From assembly GCA_016791475.1 (NCBI GenBank), contig JAEUWI010000002.1, forward strand, positions 206,118-270,117: a stretch of DNA of 64,000 nucleotides, read 5' to 3'. Below, piece after piece: positions 56,207-64,000 of this stretch (position 1 is the stretch's first letter; each line of letters starts with the position of its first letter). A program made the translations under genes and the position numbers. This DNA comes from Candidatus Hydrogenedentota bacterium. GTDB lineage: Bacteria; Hydrogenedentota; Hydrogenedentia; Hydrogenedentales; JAEUWI01. The notes beneath the pieces were generated by a model that was given only the letters and a program-made list of their open reading frames with translations, did not search any database and was not told where the DNA came from.

Positions 56207-56385
56207 CGCATTGCCTCCCAAAAGGTTGTCGTCAGTTTGTATAAGATGGTGCATCCGCTCACAATCCGACGTACGCATATACCGGATGTCAACATTTCAA
56301 TTGAGCGGATTCCCGCGTGCCGATATTGGGGCCGAAGTGGGGGAGGGCGTTCATTTGCCGAAACCAGGGAGTTCGTAAATCTCGT

Positions 56386-58158
56386 TCATTGTGCGATCAC
56401 TTCTCCCGAATTTGCGCTGTACACCGGCGCAGTGTCCTGGCCCTCTTCCACGATCGTGATGGCGTGTACCGAGACGCCGAGATCGCGCGCGTCGCCGTTG
56501 CCGGGCTCGGTGTCCATGGGGCGCCAGGTTTTTGTGCGCAGTGTTATGGTGACGTTGTCGCTCCCGGCGCGGAAGGTGCCGGTGAGCGGGCCGTCGGCGG
56601 GAGTTTCGTTCAGATCGGCAATGCGTTCGTCGCCCAGGTAGAGTCCATTTTCCGGCGCGACGATGTGGCCATTGGTTCGTAGCACTACGCTGACACGATA
56701 GGTCTTGCCGGGGGTGACGGGGAGCAGGAATTCCGAATCGCCGCGCGACCAGCGGCGGGTGCCCTTTTCGCCGAATTCGAGAGCCTTCTCGCGACCGTAC
56801 CATTTGCGCAGGTAGGGGCTGTCGCCGGGCGCGCCGACCTGAAGCCGGTAGTGGGCCTTCATCGCATCGGTCCACTCGAATCCGCCCTGTTCATTGCCGA
56901 TGAGCTGGGTGCGTGCGCCTGCATGGTTCTCCACGCGGAAGCCGCCTTCGCCCAGGTTGCCCATGAGAATCGCAGTGCCCATGCCTTCGTTAATCGTCAC
57001 ATGGAGCTGGCCGTCGTCGAAGATATTGCCCTGGAGCGTGGCTTTGCCCGCATCGAGTCGCACCGCCGGTGAGCCGACGCCATTGATGTCCCACTGGCAG
57101 AAGTTGGTGTTCGAAACAGCGAACTGGGCCTGGGGGCTGCGCGACCACAGGGCCATGTCGAGGGGACCCCAGAAGGCGCAATTCGCGAGGTTTACCTTGC
57201 CGGGCCCGCAGGTCTCGGCAATCTCAATACCCACGCTGTCCTTGCTGCTCCAGCGGCCCACGAACTCGCCGTTGGTGATGAGGAGACCCGCGAGCTGGGC
57301 ATCTTCCACGTAGACCGCGCGGCGGCAGGAATCGGCTCCGATGCCCACGAAACTGCCGTTGGCCGAGCCGGCTTTGGTCTTGGAAAAGCGGTAGCCGATG
57401 CCATAGCCGAAGCAGAAGGTGTGGGTGACGTACTGCCAGTCGGTGCGGGCGAATTCATAGGCCACGCCGTTGACATTCACCCACTTGCAGTAGGGATCGT
57501 CCGGCTGATAAACCACGCCAAAGGGCCAGAAGTGACAGTTCTCCACGCGGGAGATGTCGTAGCAGGCGTCGATGTAGAGTCCGCGATAGCTCGGATAGCC
57601 GAAGACATTGCGGACGAGCATGCGCGCCGATCCCTCGAAGTGGATCGCCTCATAGGCATTGAGGATAAGGCAATCCAGCACCGCCACGTCCTCCACGGAG
57701 TCGCCCCGGATAGCGGGGGGATAGGGCACGGGCGGCACGTCGGTCTGCTTCCACTCGGGATAGCGGATGATCAGCCCGGACACCGTGGCCGCGTGGCCCG
57801 CGAGGCGAATGAAGGGCTCGCCCTCCATGCTGCCGCGCCCGGCCCAGGCCTCCAGCACCGAGCCCGCCATCTTGCCATCGGGTCCCTGAAAGTTCAGGGG
57901 CGGTGTGGTGAAGATGCCCTGAAGCGTGACCGCGCCGGGGATGCGCAGGCTGCCGCGAATACAATAGGCACCCGCGGGCACATGGACGATGCCGCCACCC
58001 GCGGCCCCGGCCGCGTCGAGTGCCTTCTGGAAGGCGGCCGTGTCGTCGGTCTGGCCATCGCCGAGGGCGCCACTGTCGCGAACATTCCAGTCGGCGCGGG
58101 CGGCAAGGGCGGATAAGAGGAGGGCGGAGAAAAGAAAGACGTGGATCGTGTTTCGCAT
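56386..58158 (-). CDS. Secreted pectate-lyase-fold protein
   Basis: A 590-residue exported protein. After a signal peptide (FLFSALLLSALAARA) it opens WNVRDSGALGDGQTDDTAAFQKALDAA, the Pectate_lyase_3 signature, with GGGIVHVPAGAYCIRGSLRI. Parallel beta-helix repeats follow to about residue 430, and a jelly-roll-like domain ends the chain (TPGKTYRVSVVLRTNG). It should bind or cleave a polysaccharide outside the cell. The ATG at 58158 follows GGAAGGAG by eight bases or so. With the nearby sialidase it suggests glycan scavenging. Confidence 0.87.
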   Translation of the reverse strand: MRNTIHVFLFSALLLSALAARADWNVRDSGALGDGQTDDTAAFQKALDAAGAAGGGIVHVPAGAYCIRGSLRIPGAVTLQGIFTTPPLNFQGPDGKMAGSVLEAWAGRGSMEGEPFIRLAGHAATVSGLIIRYPEWKQTDVPPVPYPPAIRGDSVEDVAVLDCLILNAYEAIHFEGSARMLVRNVFGYPSYRGLYIDACYDISRVENCHFWPFGVVYQPDDPYCKWVNVNGVAYEFARTDWQYVTHTFCFGYGIGYRFSKTKAGSANGSFVGIGADSCRRAVYVEDAQLAGLLITNGEFVGRWSSKDSVGIEIAETCGPGKVNLANCAFWGPLDMALWSRSPQAQFAVSNTNFCQWDINGVGSPAVRLDAGKATLQGNIFDDGQLHVTINEGMGTAILMGNLGEGGFRVENHAGARTQLIGNEQGGFEWTDAMKAHYRLQVGAPGDSPYLRKWYGREKALEFGEKGTRRWSRGDSEFLLPVTPGKTYRVSVVLRTNGHIVAPENGLYLGDERIADLNETPADGPLTGTFRAGSDNVTITLRTKTWRPMDTEPGNGDARDLGVSVHAITIVEEGQDTAPVYSANSGEVIAQ

Positions 58159-58346
58159 GGTGTGAACTCCTTCCGATGCGTGGGGCCCCCTCGATGGCGA
58201 TCACTCTACGCCTGGGTACACCGAGATTGCAACGATGTGGTGCGAAAATTGCCTTGCCAATTCGGCGTTGCTGATATACCATAGTGGCTCTTGTAAGCAA
58301 TAAACAGTTTTGCAGATCAAAGCGAACTAAGAGGGGACATTGGGCG

Positions 58347-59573
58347 ATGAAAGTACAAAAAGGCAAGAAGAAAGCAGCCTGCAAAGCAACCCGGCCGCCG
58401 AAGGGGAAGGACGATGGATTCGGGGTGCTGATCATCGAAGTGCGCGATCTTATCCGGTCCGCGCGTCACGTGGCCGCGTCTACCGTGAACACGCTCCAGG
58501 TGCTGACCAACTTCGAGATTGGGCGGCGGATCGTGGAGCATGAGCAGAAGGGTGAGAAGCGGGCGGAGTACGGGGTGGAGTTAATCAAGGCGCTCTCGGC
58601 AAAGTTGGGGGACGAGTTTGGCAAAGGCTTCTCCGAACGCAACCTTCGTAACTTCAGGGCGTTCTTTCTGGCCTATCAGGCTCGTGCTCCAGAGATTTGG
58701 CAGACAGTGTCTGCCAAAACTTCGACCGGTCAGATTGCGCAGACGGTGTCTGCGCAATCGGTCACGAAGGCAATACGGCAGGCAGTGTCTGCCAAATCGA
58801 CTCCACGAGCATCGTCAAAGAGGCAAACAACACAATTCGTGACTGCGCCGACAACCGAGAATTTCAGAACCGCCTTTCCTTTGAGCTGGTCGCATTATGT
58901 CCTTCTTCTGACTATTCAAGACCCCGATGAACGCAATTTCTATGAGATAGAGTCCGCTTCGGAGAATTGGTCCCTCGCAACGCTCAAGCGCCAGGTAGCC
59001 TCCAGCCTCTACGAACGTCTCGCTTTGAGTCGGAAAAAGAGCGAGGTCCGAAAACTCGCCGCAGAGGGCCAAATCATCACGCGGCCCGAGGATATCCTTA
59101 AGGAGCCCTATGTTCTCGAGTTTCTCGGGCTCGACGAAAAGGCGGATTATAGCGAAAGCGACCTGGAGCAGTTGATCATCGATCGCATCGAGCAGTTCCT
59201 TCTGGAGCTGGGTAAGGGTTTCCTCTTTGAGGCGCGGCAGCAACGCTTCACTTTCGACGAAGACCATTTCTATGTGGACCTCGTCTTCTACAATCGCCTG
59301 TTGCGTTGCCACGTGCTGATCGACCTGAAACTCGATAAGATCACCCATCAGGATCTCGGGCAGATGCAGATGTACGTCAACTACTACAACCGCCACGTGA
59401 GATTGCCGGACGAGAATCCGGCCATCGGCATCCTGCTGTGCAAGCGAAAGAAAGACGCCATCGTAGAGCTGACCCTGCCGCCCGACGCCAATATTCACGC
59501 CAAGGAATATAAACTTTATCTGCCGTCGAAGAAAGTGTTCCAGGAAAAGTTGATGGAGTGGGCGGAGGCTTGA
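58347..59573 (+). CDS. DUF1016 (YhcG) PD-(D/E)XK nuclease family protein
   Basis: About 408 residues. The N-terminal DUF1016_N domain has TVNTLQVLTNFEIGRRIVEHEQ and FSERNLRNFRAFFLAYQ. The C-terminal nuclease has FYVDLVFYNRLLRCHVLIDLKLDKI, giving the D and DLK residues of the PD-(D/E)XK core, then DLGQMQMYVNYY. Between them residues 117-150 hold three copies of QTVSAK or QAVSAK encoded by DNA palindromes. The family is frequent on mobile islands and next to restriction-modification genes, and some members act with phage or conjugal DNA; the role here is unknown. The ATG at 58347 has GAGGGG ten bases upstream. Confidence 0.92.
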   Translation: MKVQKGKKKAACKATRPPKGKDDGFGVLIIEVRDLIRSARHVAASTVNTLQVLTNFEIGRRIVEHEQKGEKRAEYGVELIKALSAKLGDEFGKGFSERNLRNFRAFFLAYQARAPEIWQTVSAKTSTGQIAQTVSAQSVTKAIRQAVSAKSTPRASSKRQTTQFVTAPTTENFRTAFPLSWSHYVLLLTIQDPDERNFYEIESASENWSLATLKRQVASSLYERLALSRKKSEVRKLAAEGQIITRPEDILKEPYVLEFLGLDEKADYSESDLEQLIIDRIEQFLLELGKGFLFEARQQRFTFDEDHFYVDLVFYNRLLRCHVLIDLKLDKITHQDLGQMQMYVNYYNRHVRLPDENPAIGILLCKRKKDAIVELTLPPDANIHAKEYKLYLPSKKVFQEKLMEWAEA

Positions 59574-59650
59574 AGGGTGAATGGGTTTCTTGCTGAACCG
59601 GGCCCGCTCCGCTATATTGAGGACTCAACCCAACCCATGAGGAAGAAGTC

Positions 59651-60460
59651 ATGAAGATAAAATCATTGCTCGCGCTGACCTTGGCAATCGCCGTATCGTC
59701 CGCCACCTTTGCCGCGGAGATCTCCCCGCCGCCCGATGCGGACGGGGCCGCCGAGGCTTTGAAGAATTCTCCCCGGCATGGGGAGTTCAAGGAAATTGAT
59801 CTTGAAGGCGGCGACGTCAAACTGAAGATCTTCGAGACCTATCCCGAGCGCTCCGACAAGGCCCCCGTGATCATCTTGATCCACGAGATCTTCGGCATGA
59901 CGGACTGGACCAATTCCGTGGCGGATGCGCTTTCCAAGGAAGGCTTTATCGTCGTCGCGCCGGACCTTATCACGGGTATCGAAGGCGCGGCGGAGAATCC
60001 CCGCGAGGCCATCGGCAAATTGACACCGGAAGAGACACTGAAGCGTCTGAACGCGACGATGAAGTATGCCCTGTCCATACCGTCGGGGACCGGCAAGATT
60101 GGCTGTGTGGGCTATTGCTACGGCGGGCGCACAACCTTCCTCTATGCGACGGAACAGCCGGAACTCGACGCTGCTGTGGTGTACTATGGCAACGCGCCGG
60201 AGACCTCCACGCTCGCGAAGATCACCTGCCCGGTCCAGGGGCACTTTGGTGGCGAGGACGCACGGGTGAACAGCACCCTGCCCCCAGCGCAAGAAGAGAT
60301 GAAGAAACTTGGCAAGACCTTCGAAGTAAATATCTACGAAGGCGCGGGCCATGGTTTCCTGCGCCAGCAGAGCGGCCAGGACGGCGCCAATCTGAAGGCG
60401 AGCAAAGAGGCTTGGTCCAAGACGGTGGCCTTCTTCAAGGAACATCTGGAAGCGAAGTAA
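59651..60460 (+). CDS. Secreted dienelactone hydrolase family protein
   Basis: A 269-residue alpha/beta hydrolase with a signal peptide (LLALTLAIAVSSATFAA), so acting outside the cytoplasm. The catalytic triad of the family is visible: Cys in GYCYGG near 156, Asp in FGGEDARV near 199 and His in GAGHGF near 237. HEIFGMTDW supplies the oxyanion region. Classical dienelactone hydrolases open chlorocatechol lactones in the cytoplasm; exported relatives have other, mostly unknown ester substrates. AGGAAGAAG precedes the ATG. It stands alone. Confidence 0.92.
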   Translation: MKIKSLLALTLAIAVSSATFAAEISPPPDADGAAEALKNSPRHGEFKEIDLEGGDVKLKIFETYPERSDKAPVIILIHEIFGMTDWTNSVADALSKEGFIVVAPDLITGIEGAAENPREAIGKLTPEETLKRLNATMKYALSIPSGTGKIGCVGYCYGGRTTFLYATEQPELDAAVVYYGNAPETSTLAKITCPVQGHFGGEDARVNSTLPPAQEEMKKLGKTFEVNIYEGAGHGFLRQQSGQDGANLKASKEAWSKTVAFFKEHLEAK

Positions 60461-60695
60461 TACAAGCTTGCGTCGCGATCGACGGCGCGTCGACGGACGC
60501 GAGACGGTTCTGTGTTCGAATGCGTGCGTACGGGATGTTCCGTGGTCAAGGTTGTGGAGACCGCGGAACCTTTCCTGCGCACGCATTCCTTTTCTGAAGA
60601 TAGCAGGCGGAACCGCGGCAACCTGACGTATCGTCACGCACCTGGCAACAACACACTGACTCCTCAGAAACCCCGTATTTACTGGGGTTTTGTGG

Positions 60696-60701
60696 TATAC
60701 T
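60696..60701 (+). promoter_or_regulatory. Extended -10 for the DUF4382 lipoprotein gene
   Basis: TGGTATACT gives a near-consensus TATACT with TGn, 50 bp before the ATG. It follows a short AACCCC/GGGGTT hairpin at 60669-60689 that may terminate transcription from the hydrolase gene. Confidence 0.5.
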
Positions 60702-60751
60702 TCACCCTGTGCAGCGAAGCAACCGGAATCGGGGTTTGAGGAGAAATCAGG

Positions 60752-61828
<1,077 letters not shown>

Positions 61829-61892
61829 TGATCGTTGAATCGTGATCGGCTGGAACACGGTCGAGCGTTCAGTGAAATCCGATAACTACAAT

Positions 61893-61922
61893 GCGCCGGA
61901 GAGCCAACTCTCCGGCGCTTTT
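61893..61922. terminator. Terminator after the DUF4382 gene
   Basis: GCGCCGGAGAG pairs perfectly with CTCTCCGGCGC around CCAA, followed by TTTT. It lies between convergent genes; the plus-strand T-tract makes it a terminator for the lipoprotein gene. Confidence 0.88.
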
Positions 61923-61952
61923 GATTCTTATAGCCTGCGCAATTCCGCCGAC

Positions 61953-63467
61953 TTACTTTTTCGCCACGGCCGTCTCCGGCGTAAGGGTCTGCTCAAATAC
62001 AACCTTCCCATCCACATCATAGTGTCGGAAAGTCAACGATGGAACTCCGTCCACGCGCCGGGAAGTGCAGGAGAGGAAGCCCCCGATGACCGCCAGGTAC
62101 TGGTGCATGGTCTCGCGCTGATCTTCATTGAAGCCGCCGGCGTGGGCATTGGAGGTGGGGCCGCTGCAGAACTCCCGCAGTCCCGTCTCCGGGTCGATGC
62201 TCACATATTGCCAGTGGCGGTCGCCGCAGACGACAACCATGTTCTTCTGCGCTGCCATAAACGCCCGCAGTTCGCTGCCTTCATGCGCAAAGACGGTATT
62301 GGCGTGGTTATCCTTTTTGTTGCCGCGGTCCGGGCCCACGAGGGGCGTCGGGCTGATCAGAACGCGAAAGGCCGCATCGGACTCCTGAACGCTCTGTTTG
62401 AACCAGGCCTTTTGCTCCGCGCCCCAGATCGTTTTCTCCGGGCCATCGGGGTCGGTGTTGGGACTCCGAAAATCGCGTCCCTCGGGTATCCAGATCTGCA
62501 AATCCTTGCCCCAGCGAATCGTGCGCCAGGGTTTGGCGCGGTCCGGCGCGGGAACCTGCTCAAAGAAAATGTCCACCCCTTGCGCGTAAGTAAATTCGCC
62601 CATCTTGTTATTCTGCATTGCAGGCCAGCAGTCGTTCTGCCAGGTATCGTGATCGTCGCGAATGAAATAGCTGCTCACTTCGTTGTGGAAGGCGCGCTGG
62701 AAGGGCAGGGCATACATCTGATTCCATTTGTGCCTGGCCTGATCCGCATTGACTACCCACGGGCCGTCATTATCGTAGTAGACGATATCGCCGGTGTGAA
62801 CGAAAAAATCCGGATTCAGCTTCTGCATCAGGGGATAGATCTTGTGCCCGTTGACATCGTCGTCCCGTCGCCAGAATTCCTGGCCGGTGACCACGGTGAA
62901 TGTAATCCCGGGTGCGTCCGACGGGCTCGGTGCGGTCCGAAAATAGCCCTGTACCCGGTCCGTCGGTTCCCCGCCACCTGCGGGACGTCCCTCAACGATG
63001 CACTGATAACGCGTGCCCGGCTGAAGGTCGTCCAGCTTGAACTGATGGGTGAAATCACGTTCGGTATCGACGGCATGCCATTCTGACGTCGAGGACATGT
63101 TGCTTGTGGATTCCGGCCAGTACGAAACGCGGACCTCGCCGGGGGCGCCGGGCAGGGTGTAGGCCATATCCGCCAATCGGTGACCATCTGGGATCTGGGG
63201 TGCGGAAAAGGTCCAGTTGTCGCCATCGCGCTCAGGTTCAATCAGGGGCCAGGGCACGCCTTCGCCGGAAATGTTTGGGCGAGCCGAGAGGCGCGTCCAT
63301 ATCAACACCGAATGCTGCGTGGCTTCGCCGGACTTGATGCCGTTGCCCAGCCAGGGGCCCTCGGCGGAGGTCAACTGGGAAGTGACCACGGCAATCAGGA
63401 GCGCCAGACTCAGTACTGTGAAACGACCAATCACCTTTGAAGTCTCCAATTTTTCTTTTGCGAGCAT
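61953..63467 (-). CDS. PhoD-like alkaline phosphatase
   Basis: A 504-residue exported phosphoesterase. After the signal peptide (VLSLALLIAVVTSQLTSA) a fibronectin-like PhoD N-domain (about 40-190) precedes the metallophosphatase core: FVHTGDIVYYDNDG, FIRDDHDTWQNDCW and VVVCGDRHWQYVS hold the Asp, Asn and His ligands for Fe and Ca. It would release phosphate from organic esters outside the cell. The ATG at 63467 has a poor ribosome site; a GTG at 63434 with GGAG nine bases upstream gives an equally good signal peptide and may be the true start. Confidence 0.9.
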   Translation of the reverse strand: MLAKEKLETSKVIGRFTVLSLALLIAVVTSQLTSAEGPWLGNGIKSGEATQHSVLIWTRLSARPNISGEGVPWPLIEPERDGDNWTFSAPQIPDGHRLADMAYTLPGAPGEVRVSYWPESTSNMSSTSEWHAVDTERDFTHQFKLDDLQPGTRYQCIVEGRPAGGGEPTDRVQGYFRTAPSPSDAPGITFTVVTGQEFWRRDDDVNGHKIYPLMQKLNPDFFVHTGDIVYYDNDGPWVVNADQARHKWNQMYALPFQRAFHNEVSSYFIRDDHDTWQNDCWPAMQNNKMGEFTYAQGVDIFFEQVPAPDRAKPWRTIRWGKDLQIWIPEGRDFRSPNTDPDGPEKTIWGAEQKAWFKQSVQESDAAFRVLISPTPLVGPDRGNKKDNHANTVFAHEGSELRAFMAAQKNMVVVCGDRHWQYVSIDPETGLREFCSGPTSNAHAGGFNEDQRETMHQYLAVIGGFLSCTSRRVDGVPSLTFRHYDVDGKVVFEQTLTPETAVAKK

Positions 63468-63547
63468 ATGATTTCAGCAAGGGTCGAATCGCTTCTCCCC
63501 ATCCGGCATTTCACCTTCGGCGCAGTGCAGAACACGGCAGGTCCAAA

Positions 63548-64000
63548 TCAGTCAGCGCGATGCCCGATTGAATGCCAGAGGCTGGCGCCCGCGAGGGCCA
63601 GCGCAAGAACAAGCACATCCGATATCCATCGCTCCAGCCCGGCTACACCACCGATTTTTCCGCCATTACAACCGCCTTCAGAATCGTCGGTAAAATCCTC
63701 AAGCTCGGACTCGCTCAGGAATCCGTCTGAATTGCCATCGAGTTGCGCGAAATCGTCGGACGACAAACTCGGAAATTGCGTCTGGGCTTCTGAGAAGCTG
63801 ATACGTCCATCATCGTCAGTGTCGGCGTCATCAAACGCGGCGAGCAATTCATCGGCAATTTCATCCAAGGTCTCGCCTTCGCCTTCGCCTTCGCCTTCGC
63901 CCTCGCCTTCGCCTTCGCCTTCGCCTTCGCCCTCGCCTTCGCCTTCGCCTTCGCCTTCGCCTTCGCCTTCGCCTTCGCCTTCGCCTTCGCCTTCGCCTTC
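63548..64000 (-). CDS. C-terminus of a Gly-Glu repeat protein with EF-hands and a membrane anchor (5' end beyond window)
   Basis: The frame is open to the window edge; only the last 150 residues are seen. They comprise at least 21 Glu-Gly pairs, then two EF-hand-like loops, DADTDDDGRISFSEA and LDGNSDGFLSESELEDF, which should bind calcium, and a C-terminal GGCNGGKIGGVAGLERW followed by a membrane helix (VLVLALALAGASLWHSIG) and a basic end. The Gly-rich stretch, helix and basic tail resemble a C-terminal sorting signal. The main domain is unknown. Confidence 0.8.
   Translation of the reverse strand, partial: EGEGEGEGEGEGEGEGEGEGEGEGEGEGEGEGEGEGEGEGEGETLDEIADELLAAFDDADTDDDGRISFSEAQTQFPSLSSDDFAQLDGNSDGFLSESELEDFTDDSEGGCNGGKIGGVAGLERWISDVLVLALALAGASLWHSIGHRAD
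63872..64000 (-). repeat. Hexanucleotide repeat coding (Glu-Gly)n, cut by window edge
   Basis: 129 bp of GAAGGC hexamers, nearly all with identical codons, unlike the mixed blocks of the repeat at 61604-61819. Uniform codons suggest a younger or more often homogenised array. Confidence 0.95.

Overview
The window is about 60% GC and comes from a free-living bacterium of the Planctomycetota/Lentisphaerota/Hydrogenedentota kind. The clues are two envelope proteins with long Gly-Glu dipeptide tails, a DUF1559-type prepilin with an H-X9-DG motif, a sigma factor fused to a membrane segment and beta-sandwich repeats, and many intergenic inverted repeats. Ca. Hydrogenedentota is my best guess. That is inference: no rRNA gene is present to test it.

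Layout. 1-10141 (minus): two consecutive NRPS genes of identical domain order, the second cut by the window edge. 10428-11627 (minus): a PAS histidine kinase with a Cys cluster. 12062-15084 (plus): mutL-miaA with overlapping ends. 15601-16892 (plus): SGNH-like protein and MmcQ/YjbR protein. 16934-25326 (minus): fliW, csrA, an unknown gene, a four-domain glycosyltransferase/methyltransferase/TPR protein, a CgeB-like transferase and a GT9 transferase, read here as a flagellin or surface glycosylation operon. 25486-30290 (minus): DCC protein, META lipoprotein, two prepilin-like proteins and an ABC permease. 30556-34574 (minus): permease, ABC ATPase and YtrA-type GntR regulator with a visible operator, plus the relic of a second ATPase. 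34775-38277: secreted beta-helix protein, an S23-type four-helix gene flanked by inverted heptamer repeats, a lipoprotein and a membrane protein. 38468-41302 (minus): the sigma fusion. 41670-47384 (plus): mtlD, lpdA, a YfhO-like membrane protein and a DUF5610 protein. 47461-47547: tRNA-Leu with the bacterially rare AAG anticodon.

From 47.8 to 59.6 kb the content is accessory: an IS110 element, a sialidase, a RhuM protein, an IS256 element that splits one of three tandem paralogues of an unknown family, a pectate-lyase-like protein and a DUF1016 nuclease. From 59.6 kb on come a secreted dienelactone hydrolase, a DUF4382 lipoprotein with 36 Gly-Glu pairs, a PhoD phosphatase and the C-terminus of an EF-hand protein.

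The most striking result is the IS110 element (47794-49206). Its left non-coding end folds on paper into a stem-loop followed by two guide-bearing loops, the layout of the IS621 bridge RNA. The guides can be matched by eye to both ends of the element and to its target, which is one arm of a dispersed inverted repeat. Both junctions carry a CT core.
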